From Psychrobacillus faecigallinarum (GTDB lineage Bacteria; Bacillota; Bacilli; Bacillales_A; Planococcaceae), in NCBI RefSeq assembly GCF_014836595.1, contig NZ_JACSQO010000013.1, positions 1 to 64,000 of the forward strand: 64,000 bases of DNA, in the 5' to 3' direction. Shown here piece after piece: positions 53,623 through 62,033 of this stretch. Position 1 is the first letter of the stretch, and the number at the start of each line of letters is the position of its first letter. The notes beneath the pieces are model-generated. The model had not been told where the DNA came from, ran no database searches, and saw only the letters and a program-made list of their open reading frames with translations. The translations under genes and the position numbers were made by a program.

Positions 53623-53723
53623 TTTCATTTCCTCCTATAAATCTATTTTTATGGCTCCATCATCTAAAAGATGGATGTGGACTCAAATATTTTATATTTG
53701 AGAGTCGTGAGCAACTTGCTACA

Positions 53724-53785
53724 AGTTACTTTATGTAAGTAACTATAATTTAATAATATGATTACGTCAAGTAATTTAATTACTT
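53724..53785. promoter_or_regulatory. Divergent promoter region with two HxlR-type operators
   Basis: Operator 1 is AGTTACTT-N5-AAGTAACT (53724-53744). Operator 2 is AAGTAAT-TTA-ATTACTT (53769-53785). The minus-strand promoter is TTGACG (53770-53765), 17 bases, TATAGT (53747-53742). Operator 1 overlaps its -10 box and operator 2 its -35 box. Confidence 0.75.
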
Positions 53786-53789
53786 TGGT

Positions 53790-53818
53790 TTTACAAAAAA
53801 TATGAAAAGGCGTATAAT
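53790..53818 (+). promoter_or_regulatory. Sigma-A promoter of the HxlR gene
   Basis: TTTACA (53790-53795), 17 bases, TATAAT (53813-53818). Transcription should begin near 53825, which rules out the GTG frame start at 53824. Operator 2 ends five bases ahead of the -35 box. Confidence 0.8.
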
Positions 53819-53841
53819 GCGTAGTGATAGAGGTGAATTAT

Positions 53842-54147
53842 ATGAAAGAATTATCATTGTGTCCGCGACTTTCCAAGGCTATGGAGTTGTTAGGTAAAAG
53901 ATGGACAACTTTAATTATTTATCAATTATTAGATGGCTCTAAAAGATTTAATGAAATAGAGTCTTCTCTTCCTATTAGTGGACGTTTGTTGTCTGAACGA
54001 TTAAAAGAGCTTGAGAGAGAAGGTATTGTTCAGAGAACTCTTTTTTCTGAGGTGCCAGTTCGAGTAGAATATAACCTAACTGACAAAGGAATGGCCCTTA
54101 AAAATGTTATAACTGGGATTGAAAATTGGTCCAAGGATTGGTTATAA
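53842..54147 (+). CDS. HxlR-family transcriptional regulator, possibly redox-sensing
   Basis: This 101-residue winged-helix protein has the sequence MKELSLCPRLSKAMELLGKRWT, FNEIESSLPISGRLLSERLKELE and EVPVRVEYNLTDKG, the standard HxlR pattern. Cys7 sits where the redox cysteine of YodB and CatR lies. I therefore infer control by thiol modification (quinones or electrophiles). Only this one cysteine is present. The start at 53842 is fixed by AGAGGTGA and by the promoter just upstream. It probably represses itself and the divergent YceI-family gene. Confidence 0.88.
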   Translation: MKELSLCPRLSKAMELLGKRWTTLIIYQLLDGSKRFNEIESSLPISGRLLSERLKELEREGIVQRTLFSEVPVRVEYNLTDKGMALKNVITGIENWSKDWL

Positions 54148-54223
54148 TAATAAACTTGAAAATTTATATAGGAAAACGCATACTATGTAAGGTGACAGGT
54201 TAAAGAAGAAAGGATTGTCTTTT

Positions 54224-55141
54224 TTGAACAAACAAGTATGGTACCAAGACTTAATTACAAAGCTAGACCCAAATAATGTAAAAATAGATGAATCACTTCA
54301 TGTACACACGATGACACGTATGGGTGGCATGGCTGACTTATTTGTTACACCTGAAAATGAGGATGAAGCAGCTTTCATAGTTGATTACACTCATAAAAAT
54401 AAAATTCCTCTGTTATTGTTAGGCAATGGTTCTAATATGGTTGTAAGAGATGGGGGAGTACGTGGCATTGTTCTTTCCTTAGAAAAGCTGAATAAAATCA
54501 TTATTGAAGCTAATCATGTATATGCTGAAAGTGGTGCTGCTATTATTGATGTTTCTAAAGCAGCTGCGAAGGAATCATTAGCAGGATTAGAATTTGCGTG
54601 CGGTATTCCGGGAACAGTTGGTGGAGCAATGGCTATGAATGCTGGAGCTTATGGCGGAGAAATCAAGGATATAATCTTGCAATGTACCGTTCTTACACCT
54701 AGCGGAGAAAAACTTATTCTTTCAAAAGATGAGCTGGAGTTAGAGTATCGTAAAAGCATCATTACGAAAGAGGGCTACTATGTGTTATCGGCGGAATTTG
54801 AGCTGAAACAAGGAAATCCAGAGGAAGTAAATGCAAAAATCGCTGATTTAACCTTTCAACGCGAATCTAAACAACCATTAGAGTATCCTTCTGCAGGAAG
54901 TGTCTTCAAAAGACCACCAGGATATTTTGCAGGTAAGCTAATTCAAGATAGCGGGATGCAGGGTAAAGGGTTTGGTGGAGCAGAAGTATCTACCAAGCAT
55001 GCAGGTTTTATCGTCAACAAAAACAATGCAACAGCAACAGATTATATTAATACAATCGAAATGGTTCAAAAAGCGGTGCGTGACAACTTCGGGGTGGAAC
55101 TAGAACTAGAAGTTAAAATCGTTGGTGAGAACAGTAAATAA
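54224..55141 (+). CDS. murB: UDP-N-acetylenolpyruvoylglucosamine reductase
   Basis: This protein is 305 residues from TTG 54224, nine bases after AGAAAGGA. The frame's earlier TTG at 54215 touches that site. MurB reduces UDP-GlcNAc-enolpyruvate to UDP-MurNAc, the second committed step of peptidoglycan synthesis. FAD-binding LLLGNGSNMVVRDGGVRG (about residues 65-82) and CGIPGTVGGAMAMNAGAYGGE (about 130-150) are visible. The substrate loop YRKS and catalytic Ser in YPSAGSVFKRP are also visible. It is type II length, monocistronic, and ends at a strong terminator. Confidence 0.96.
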   Translation: MNKQVWYQDLITKLDPNNVKIDESLHVHTMTRMGGMADLFVTPENEDEAAFIVDYTHKNKIPLLLLGNGSNMVVRDGGVRGIVLSLEKLNKIIIEANHVYAESGAAIIDVSKAAAKESLAGLEFACGIPGTVGGAMAMNAGAYGGEIKDIILQCTVLTPSGEKLILSKDELELEYRKSIITKEGYYVLSAEFELKQGNPEEVNAKIADLTFQRESKQPLEYPSAGSVFKRPPGYFAGKLIQDSGMQGKGFGGAEVSTKHAGFIVNKNNATATDYINTIEMVQKAVRDNFGVELELEVKIVGENSK

Positions 55142-55143
55142 TA

Positions 55144-55191
55144 TAAAACAGGTTCTATGAATATACATAATTCATAGAACCTGTTTTATTT
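55144..55191 (+). terminator. Terminator of murB
   Basis: AAAACAGGTTCTATGAAT and ATTCATAGAACCTGTTTT pair over 18 bp, followed by ATTTT. Confidence 0.9.
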
Positions 55192-55298
55192 TCATTTAGA
55201 GACTTACATTAGATTATTTTATAAGAAATTGAACGGATGAGCAGGGGTTAAATGCATTTCGTCGAATTATGTCATAGATAGATAAAGGGGGTAATTAT

Positions 55299-57656
55299 TT
55301 GAAAAAGGGTTGGAAGGTAGCTGTCTGGATAATTGGGATTCTAGTAGCTATTGTAATTGTGGGGGTGGTTGGTTTAAATGTTTTTTTGTCTAACACAAAA
55401 CCTATTATTCGTGGTGAGCTGGCTGTAGATGTGTTGGATGAAGAAGTGAAGGTAACAAGGGATCAGGATGGGGTTCCTCATCTTAAAGCGCAGAGCGATG
55501 CAGACCTTTATCGTGCTCAAGGATTTGTTCAGGCGCAAGATCGTTTGTTTCAAATGGATTTAGCTAGACGACAGGCAAGTGGTCAGCTTGCTGAGGTAGT
55601 GGGCAAAGGCGCGTTGGATACAGATAAATTCTTTTTGACTTTTAGCCTACGAGATGCAGCAGAAAAATCCTATGCAGGCTATAGTGATGAGGCAAAGCAA
55701 GTGCTGGATTGGTATTCAGAAGGAGTAAATGAATTCATTGATTATGCAATAAAAGAGGGCAAGCTTAGTTATGAATTTAAATTACTAGGCTATGAGCCGA
55801 GAGAATGGTCTCCGGTTGATTCCTTAACAATTGGAAAGTTTATGGCTTATGACTTAGGTGGTAACTGGTCAAGCTTAGCAATCAGGCATTGGGCAATCAA
55901 TGAGTTCGAGCAAGAGAAAGCAGAAGAGCTTTTTATAACTTATCCTGAGGATTCACCATCTATTATTGAAGCAAATCTGAAGAACCCAGTTACTGTTAGT
56001 GGCCGTTTTGATACTACTGTACTGCCGAATGAATTTAATGGCAGTAATAACTGGGTAGTAAGTGGTGAGAAGACTGCTAGTGGAATGCCGCTATTAGCGG
56101 ATGACCCACATTTAGGGCTTAGCACACCATCCATATGGTACCAAATGCATTTAGAATCACCAGACCAAAATGTGAGCGGAGTAATTTTTGCAGGAATCCC
56201 TGGTATTATATTGGGCCATAACGAAGAGGTTGCATGGGGAGTTACGAATGTAGGGCCAGATGTACAGGACTTATATATAGAAACACCGAACCCTGACAAT
56301 CGTACGGAATTTATGTATGAAGGTAAATGGGAGAAAGCAGATATACGGAAAACGAACATAAAAGTAAAGGGAGAAGAGGATGTGCCATTTGAGGTTGTAG
56401 TGACTCGGCATGGGCCAATCATCTCTGATGTGCTGTTCAAAGAGGAGGAAGCATCAGGTCTATTCTCTATGCAGTGGACAGCGCTAGAGCCTACTTTAGA
56501 ATTACAGGCAATATTGAAGATGAATAAGTCATCTAATTGGGATGAATTTGAGAATGCACTAGAAGATTTTCATGCCCCTGCACAAAACTTTGTATTTGCA
56601 GCGAAGGACGGAACTATTGCTTATAAAGCAAATGGTAGAATTCCATTACGTAAAACAGGGGATGGACAGCTACCGGTTCCAGGAGATTCAAATGAATTCG
56701 GATGGACTGGATATGTGCCTTACAATGAGTTACCCTCGGTTGTAAACCCGGAGAAAGGTTTTATCGCAACAGCGAATAATGAGGTAGTAAATGACTCTTA
56801 TCCATATCATATAACTGATTTTTGGGCTCAATCCTATCGCTACGAAAGAATTGCCGAAGTGCTTGAGGGCAAGGATGACCTTACTAAAGAAGATATGATG
56901 GACCTTCAGATGGACCAAGAAAACTTATATGCAAGGGAATTTTTAGCTTCGATGGTAGAGTCGGTGGAAAAACAAGATAGCAATGAGCAATACAAGGATG
57001 TATTAGTCATGTTAAAGAATTGGGACCAAGTGGACGATAAAGATCAGTCTGCCCCATTAGTTTTCCACAAATGGATGAAACAGCTTCCAAAAACTTTATT
57101 TGAAGGGCAAATGCCCGAGGACGTCTATGCAATGTTACCGGGCAAGGGTAATATTTCTGATCAATTATTAAGAAAGGGTTATCAAAACGAAGCCAGTGCT
57201 TGGTTAGAAGAGTATGGTGGGATTGATAAATGGGTCTACGATTCCTTTGTGATTACTGTGAAAGAGATAGAAGAGGATTTTGGTGAAAATGAAGACAAAT
57301 GGAAATGGGGAGATTTCCACCAATTAACCTTCGATCACCCAATCTCAAGTGCCTCTCCAATACTTGCCTATTTCTTAAATCCTAAGCCGGTGCCTATTGG
57401 AGGGTCTAATATTACCGTTCAAGCTGCAGGCTATGGTGAAGATGGTAGTGTAGATCACGGTGCCTCTTGGAGGTTTGTTGCCGATTTGTCTGACCTTTCA
57501 GAGGCGTACCATATTGTAGGTCCGGGCCAAGTTGGTCATGTTAAATCTGATTGGTATCACAGCCAGGTAAGAGACTGGGCAGATGGTAATTATCACACCA
57601 CGGTAATTGATGGAGATATAGATGAAGGCTTTGAATTGATATTAAAAGCTAATTAG
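55299..57656 (+). CDS. Penicillin acylase family amidase
   Basis: This 785-residue Ntn-hydrolase precursor has one N-terminal membrane segment or signal (about residues 5-30). The alpha region with DGVPHLKAQSDADLYRAQGFVQAQDR follows. The beta chain starts at the nucleophile Ser249 in NGSNNWVVSG, the expected self-cleavage point. HGPIISD and later ATANNEV are oxyanion-site elements. The family hydrolyses amide bonds of beta-lactams, acyl-homoserine lactones or cyclic lipopeptides. Natural substrate is unknown. The TTG at 55299 has AAAGGGGG upstream. It acts outside the membrane. Confidence 0.9.
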   Translation: MKKGWKVAVWIIGILVAIVIVGVVGLNVFLSNTKPIIRGELAVDVLDEEVKVTRDQDGVPHLKAQSDADLYRAQGFVQAQDRLFQMDLARRQASGQLAEVVGKGALDTDKFFLTFSLRDAAEKSYAGYSDEAKQVLDWYSEGVNEFIDYAIKEGKLSYEFKLLGYEPREWSPVDSLTIGKFMAYDLGGNWSSLAIRHWAINEFEQEKAEELFITYPEDSPSIIEANLKNPVTVSGRFDTTVLPNEFNGSNNWVVSGEKTASGMPLLADDPHLGLSTPSIWYQMHLESPDQNVSGVIFAGIPGIILGHNEEVAWGVTNVGPDVQDLYIETPNPDNRTEFMYEGKWEKADIRKTNIKVKGEEDVPFEVVVTRHGPIISDVLFKEEEASGLFSMQWTALEPTLELQAILKMNKSSNWDEFENALEDFHAPAQNFVFAAKDGTIAYKANGRIPLRKTGDGQLPVPGDSNEFGWTGYVPYNELPSVVNPEKGFIATANNEVVNDSYPYHITDFWAQSYRYERIAEVLEGKDDLTKEDMMDLQMDQENLYAREFLASMVESVEKQDSNEQYKDVLVMLKNWDQVDDKDQSAPLVFHKWMKQLPKTLFEGQMPEDVYAMLPGKGNISDQLLRKGYQNEASAWLEEYGGIDKWVYDSFVITVKEIEEDFGENEDKWKWGDFHQLTFDHPISSASPILAYFLNPKPVPIGGSNITVQAAGYGEDGSVDHGASWRFVADLSDLSEAYHIVGPGQVGHVKSDWYHSQVRDWADGNYHTTVIDGDIDEGFELILKAN

Positions 57657-57673
57657 AAGATTGAAAGACAGCT

Positions 57674-57708
57674 AGGGAACCGAGAATTTTTCTCTCGGTT
57701 CCTTTTTT
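57674..57708 (+). terminator. Terminator of the acylase gene
   Basis: GGAACCGAGA and TCTCGGTTCC pair, followed by TTTTTT. Confidence 0.9.
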
Positions 57709-57767
57709 AGTGAAAAATATTCAGAGCACCTGCATTTATATGAAACATACCATTCCGACACAGCCTA

Positions 57768-57897
57768 TGATTGTAGCGGCAGGCGACGACTCCGACGGGA
57801 TTAGGGAGACAGCTAAGACATCACAAACGGAGCGAATGCGACGGTGATGGCTTAATGCTCCTCCCGCGGAAAGCGTTCGCCTAAAGCGGAAATCCGC
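57768..57897 (-). repeat. Dispersed MITE-like repeat, family 1, copy D (inverted)
   Basis: In the opposite orientation to A-C. It runs from TGATTGTAGCGGCAGGCGAC to GCTTTAGG-type head sequence and CGGAAATCCGC. It fills most of the gap between the acylase gene and cadC. Confidence 0.85.
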
Positions 57898-57975
57898 AAT
57901 CTAAAAGTTACTTTATAAAAATTTTACTTTCTTCCCGATTTGTTAGATTACATTAAAATTTGTATTTGAATATAG

Positions 57976-58004
57976 TTGCTTTTCGAATTATCTGAACATA
58001 TAAT
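57976..58004 (+). promoter_or_regulatory. Sigma-A promoter of cadC-cadA
   Basis: TTGCTT (57976-57981), 17 bases, TATAAT (57999-58004). Confidence 0.7.
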
Positions 58005-58015
58005 GAGGGTAATAA

Positions 58016-58031
58016 TCAAACGACCATTTGA
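58016..58031 (+). promoter_or_regulatory. CadC/SmtB-type operator candidate
   Basis: TCAAA-N6-TTTGA dyad just after the predicted transcription start and 13 bases before the cadC ATG. It is similar to the TCAAATA...TATTTGA core known for CadC sites. Confidence 0.6.
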
Positions 58032-58044
58032 ATGAGGTGTCCAT

Positions 58045-58422
58045 ATGCAATCAAAGGATATATGTGATGTAACAAAAGTAAATGAAAAAATAGTAGGAGA
58101 GGTGAAGCAACAGCTTCCGGATTTAACAAAGGTTGTAACTCTCTTTAAAGCATTAGCTGACGAAACAAGGCTTAAAATTGCATACGCATTAACAATTGAA
58201 GAAGAACTATGTGTATGTGATGTGAGTGAAATAATTGGATCATCAGTGGCAACAGCTTCCCATCATCTTCGTTTTCTCAGAGATCTATCTCTAGCAAAAT
58301 CTCGTCGCAAGGGAAAATTAGTTTATTATTCTTTAGCTGATCATCACGTGAATGAATTAGTTAAAATCGCATATGAGCATTCGGTTGAAGAGGAGCTGGG
58401 TTCAAATGAACAACTTAGATAA
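58045..58422 (+). CDS. cadC: Metal-sensing ArsR/SmtB-family repressor
   Basis: This 125-residue winged-helix protein has the ELCVCDV metal-box cysteines Cys56 and Cys58 on the recognition-side helix, and an N-terminal Cys7. CadC of S. aureus uses Cys7, Cys58 and Cys60 plus Cys11; position 11 here is Lys. Binding of Cd, Pb or Zn releases the operator. The DNA-binding helix is SVATASHHLRFLRDLSLAKSRRKGK. The ATG at 58045 has TGAGGTG upstream. It overlaps cadA by 17 bases and is the first gene of the operon. Confidence 0.92.
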   Translation: MQSKDICDVTKVNEKIVGEVKQQLPDLTKVVTLFKALADETRLKIAYALTIEEELCVCDVSEIIGSSVATASHHLRFLRDLSLAKSRRKGKLVYYSLADHHVNELVKIAYEHSVEEELGSNEQLR

Positions 58423-60523
58423 AAAAGAGTACCGCTTAGAAAACCTATCATGCGCCAACTGTGCTATGAAATTCGAAAAAAATATTAAGAGTCTTCCAAC
58501 TGTGCAGGAAGCGACTGTTAACTTTGGAGCTTCTAAAGTTTCTATCATAGGAGATGTATCCGTTGGTGACATAGAAAAAGCAGGTGCCTTTGATGGAATT
58601 AAAGTCGTGCCCGTTAAGCAAAGAAAAATAGAAAAGACCCCTTTTTTTAAACGGCATGAAAACGTTGTGACAATGATTTCATTTGTTTTTCTAATAGGAG
58701 GAATCATTGCTTCCTTTGTTTATGAGGAGTCTCATCCTGCAGCTCTCTCTTTATTTGTTTTATCTATCTTAATTGGTGGATTTGAGTTGTTTAAGGGTGG
58801 TCTTATTAACCTTTCTCGCTTCTATTTCGATATGAAGACACTTATGACGATTGCTATTATAGGTGCAGCTATAATTGGCGAATGGAGAGAAGGCGCAGTT
58901 GTAGTATTCTTGTTTGCAGTGAGTGAGGCATTAGAGGCATACTCCATGAACAAGGCTAGACAATCTATTAGTGAATTGATGGACATTGCCCCGCCTACAG
59001 CAACCGTAAGACGTAGCAATGAGTTAATTGAATTAGATACGGAGTTTATTCAAATTGGAGACGTACTTGTCGTGAAGCCGGGACAAAAAATTGCAATGGA
59101 CGGCATTGTTTTAAAAGGAAGCTCGACAATTAACCAAGCATCCATTACTGGAGAATCTGTACCCGTAGTCAAAAAGAAAGGCGAGGAGGTTTTCGCCGGG
59201 ACGTTAAACGAAGAGGGATCCTTGGAAATACAAGTGACAAAGCGTGTAGAGGATACTACAATTGCTAAAATCATTCATTTAGTGGAAGAGGCACAGGCAG
59301 AAAAAGCTCCTTCTCAACGTTTTGTAGACAAGTTTGCGAAGTATTACACACCAGCCATTATTGGTATTGCTTTTTTAGTAGCAATTATACCGCCACTTCT
59401 AGGTGAAGACTGGCAGACTTGGATTTACCAGGGGCTAGCTGTCTTAGTTGTAGGATGTCCTTGTGCTTTGGTCGTATCTACTCCAGTTGCTATCGTAACA
59501 GCTATTGGAAACGCAGCAAAGCAGGGAGTTTTGATAAAGGGTGGTATTCATTTGGAGGAGATTGGTCGTATCGAGGCAATTGCATTTGATAAAACCGGCA
59601 CTCTTACAAAAGGCTATCCAGAAGTAACCTATGTACAGGCAGCTTCTGAGAAAGATTTTATACGAAATATAATGTCTATAGAGGCCTATTCACAGCACCC
59701 GCTTGCTCAAGCTATTGTTCAGTATGGGGCTAAGGAGCATATTCATCCGATAGAAGTAGAAGAGTTTCAATCAATAACTGGAAAAGGTGCCGAAGCAGTT
59801 ATTAATGGTATAAAATGGTCTGTAGGGAGCGTTACCTGGATAAAAACCATTAGTTCTATTTCAGAAGAGGTTCTGCAAGCAGTTGAAAAGCTACAAACGG
59901 AAGGAAATACAGTAATTCTTGCAACAGAAGAAGGGAATTATAGAGGCTTTATTGCCATTGCAGATCCAATAAGATCCACTAGCAAAAAAGTGTTACAAAG
60001 CTTAAAAAATAATGGGATTAAGCATACTGTTATGCTAACGGGTGATGACCCAAAAACAGCTACTGCCATTGCTAGTAGATTGGGAATGACTGATGTAAAT
60101 GCAGGTCTAATGCCAGAGCAAAAGCTAACTGCCATTCAAAGCTTAAAAGAAAAATACGGAGCAGTGGCCATGGTAGGAGATGGTGTCAATGATTCTCCGG
60201 CCTTAGCAGCTGCAAATGTCGGAATAGCTATGGGTGGGGCTGGTACAGATGCAGCTTTAGAGACTGCTGACATAGCTTTGATGGCTGACGACTTAGAAAA
60301 ATTACCATATACAATACGTTTAAGCAGAAAAGCATTGCATATTATTAAAGAAAATATTATGTTTGCATTAGGGTTAAAGATTATTGCGCTACTTCTTATC
60401 ATTCCGGGATGGTTAACATTATGGATTGCCATCTTTGCTGATATGGGTGCTACATTACTGGTAGTTCTAAATTCCTTACGGTTATTAACTACATTCAGTC
60501 AAGATAACAGCCCTTGGAAATAA
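58406..60523 (+). CDS. cadA: Cadmium/zinc/lead-exporting P1B-type ATPase
   Basis: This protein is 705 residues from ATG 58406 (GAGGAG ahead, inside cadC). The frame's earlier ATG at 58373 lacks a site. An N-terminal HMA domain carries C16-A-N-C19. Eight membrane helices contain the transport motif C351-P-C353. The phosphorylated Asp is D395 in DKTGTLTKG. TGEs and GDGVNDSPAL complete the P-type set. CPC with a single CxxC HMA domain is typical of CadA/ZntA. It exports divalent soft metals under CadC control. Confidence 0.95.
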   Translation: MNNLDKKEYRLENLSCANCAMKFEKNIKSLPTVQEATVNFGASKVSIIGDVSVGDIEKAGAFDGIKVVPVKQRKIEKTPFFKRHENVVTMISFVFLIGGIIASFVYEESHPAALSLFVLSILIGGFELFKGGLINLSRFYFDMKTLMTIAIIGAAIIGEWREGAVVVFLFAVSEALEAYSMNKARQSISELMDIAPPTATVRRSNELIELDTEFIQIGDVLVVKPGQKIAMDGIVLKGSSTINQASITGESVPVVKKKGEEVFAGTLNEEGSLEIQVTKRVEDTTIAKIIHLVEEAQAEKAPSQRFVDKFAKYYTPAIIGIAFLVAIIPPLLGEDWQTWIYQGLAVLVVGCPCALVVSTPVAIVTAIGNAAKQGVLIKGGIHLEEIGRIEAIAFDKTGTLTKGYPEVTYVQAASEKDFIRNIMSIEAYSQHPLAQAIVQYGAKEHIHPIEVEEFQSITGKGAEAVINGIKWSVGSVTWIKTISSISEEVLQAVEKLQTEGNTVILATEEGNYRGFIAIADPIRSTSKKVLQSLKNNGIKHTVMLTGDDPKTATAIASRLGMTDVNAGLMPEQKLTAIQSLKEKYGAVAMVGDGVNDSPALAAANVGIAMGGAGTDAALETADIALMADDLEKLPYTIRLSRKALHIIKENIMFALGLKIIALLLIIPGWLTLWIAIFADMGATLLVVLNSLRLLTTFSQDNSPWK

Positions 60524-60625
60524 CACTTTCAACATATTGTTTGATAAATCCCTGTCCAGACTACAGGACAGGGAGAGAATATTTAGAACAGAATATATTT
60601 ATTCATTAGGTTCGGAGGGTTATCA

Positions 60626-61747
60626 ATGAAGCTTACAGAATGGACAATGGAGGAGCAGGAGCAGCTGATCCATTTCATGACAACGAATACATGGCCATAT
60701 CACGGAAATTCGCACCCTGTACGAGAGTTGATTGAAAAAACAATTGAAGAGGGCGGTTATCAATCAGATGAAGTGAAAACCTTCTGGGTTGAGAATGACG
60801 AAGATGAAAAAGTGGGCATTGTGAAGATTTATGATCTGCAGGATGATATTCCTCTTTTCGATTTGCGTATTGCAGACGAGGCTCGAGGTAGAGGGTATGG
60901 CCCACTTGCGCTAAAAAAGATTACGGAATATGTTTTTAATCTACCGGAGGGTAAAATTCGCTTAGAAGGTCATACACGCCAAGATAATTTTGCAATGCGA
61001 AAAACGTTTGAGCGTGCAGGCTTTGTCAAAGAGGCACAGCTCCGACAAGCATGGTTTTCTCCAAAAGAAAGTTCATACTACGATGCTGTTACATATGGAA
61101 TGACGAGAGACGATTTTATGAAGGGTACTTCAACCCCGGTTAAGTGGGATGATGACTTTCATATAATTGAAAAAGTAAAAGAGGAATTAGTTTTTCCAGA
61201 GGAATTTTATACGGAGCGATTAATCATCCGAGCTCCTAAAGTTGAGGATGCAGAAGCAGTGCAAAGAGCGGTAGTTGCTTCTCAAGATGCTTTAAAAGAC
61301 TGGATGCCTTGGGCACAAGAAAAGGAATCCATTGAACAAAGAGTGCGAAATCTTCGTCAAGCAGTAGCAGATTTCATCACGCGAAAGGATCTACGACTTC
61401 ATTTATTTTTAAAGGAAACAGGAGAATTCGTAGGATGTTCTGGACTCCATCGTATAGACTGGGATGTCCGAAAATTTGAAATTGGCTATTGGATTGATAG
61501 TAAATTTGAGGGTAAAGGCTTGATGACAGAGGCAGTCGAACGCATTACAACCTTTGCCTTTGAGGAGCTAAAAGCTAATCGAGTTGAGATTCGTTGTGAT
61601 AGTGAGAATGTCCGAAGTCGATCTGTTGCTGAAAGACTTGGCTATACTCTAGAGGGGACTCTCCATCATGATTCTTTGTCTGCTGATGGTAAGAGTTTAA
61701 GAGATACGTGTATTTATGCTAAAACCAAAAGTAAAGGGGTTGCCTAA
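60626..61747 (+). CDS. Tandem GNAT acetyltransferase
   Basis: This 373-residue protein contains two GNAT domains. The first (about residues 1-165) has IADEARGRGYGPLALKKI as its acetyl-CoA loop and NFAMRKTFERAGFVKEA. The second (about 190-373) is RimJ/RimL-like: TERLIIRAPKVEDAEAV, IGYWIDSKFEGKGLMTEAVERI and SRSVAERLGYTLEGTL. The second resembles B. subtilis YdaF-type N-terminal acetyltransferases. Acceptors are unknown. The ATG at 60626 has CGGAGGG upstream. The gene ends inside a bidirectional terminator. Confidence 0.87.
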   Translation: MKLTEWTMEEQEQLIHFMTTNTWPYHGNSHPVRELIEKTIEEGGYQSDEVKTFWVENDEDEKVGIVKIYDLQDDIPLFDLRIADEARGRGYGPLALKKITEYVFNLPEGKIRLEGHTRQDNFAMRKTFERAGFVKEAQLRQAWFSPKESSYYDAVTYGMTRDDFMKGTSTPVKWDDDFHIIEKVKEELVFPEEFYTERLIIRAPKVEDAEAVQRAVVASQDALKDWMPWAQEKESIEQRVRNLRQAVADFITRKDLRLHLFLKETGEFVGCSGLHRIDWDVRKFEIGYWIDSKFEGKGLMTEAVERITTFAFEELKANRVEIRCDSENVRSRSVAERLGYTLEGTLHHDSLSADGKSLRDTCIYAKTKSKGVA

Positions 61748-61764
61748 TGGCAACCCCTTTTGTC
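61733..61764. terminator. Bidirectional terminator between GNAT gene and lmo0937-type gene
   Basis: AAAGGGGTTGCC and GGCAACCCCTTT pair around TAAT. It overlaps the last codons of the GNAT gene and reaches the stop codon of the small minus-strand gene. Confidence 0.85.
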
Positions 61765-61918
61765 AGACAGCTCGTCTACCAGTGACAAGTTGAATAACGA
61801 AAATAATACCTGCAATAATTAATAGCGTGTGGATTAATCCTCCGCCAAAGTCAAGAAGTAGTCCTAACAACCATAGTACGATAAGAACTACTACTATACC
61901 CCATAAAATTTTACCCAT
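61763..61918 (-). CDS. lmo0937-family small membrane protein
   Basis: This 51-residue protein has two hydrophobic segments (about residues 4-22 and 29-45) joined by LDFGGGLIH and ending VTGRRAV. The segment pattern and the final GRR are those of the small lmo0937 family named after a Listeria protein. The ATG at 61918 has AAAGGATG upstream. A sigma-B-type promoter lies 53-78 bases ahead, suggesting general-stress expression. Function is unknown. Confidence 0.85.
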   Translation of the reverse strand: MGKILWGIVVVLIVLWLLGLLLDFGGGLIHTLLIIAGIIFVIQLVTGRRAV

Positions 61919-61970
61919 TATTAGTCATCCTTTCTTCTTAAAATTGTTGATACGTGTTATTATTAGAAAG

Positions 61971-61996
61971 TTACCCCTATATACTAAGGGTTAAAC
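61971..61996 (-). promoter_or_regulatory. Sigma-B-type promoter of the lmo0937-family gene
   Basis: On the minus strand GTTTAA (61996-61991), 14 bases, GGGTAA (61976-61971), against the sigma-B consensus GTTTAA, 12-15 bases, GGGTAT. Confidence 0.7.
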
Positions 61997-62033
61997 ATTT
62001 TTGATATTTTTGAATAATGAAAGAAGGATAGAA

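Noticed and set aside
60549-60573. Hairpin CCCTGTCC/GGACAGGG after cadA as a terminator
   Set aside because: The stem is good but no T run follows. It may be another structure, but I do not call it a terminator.
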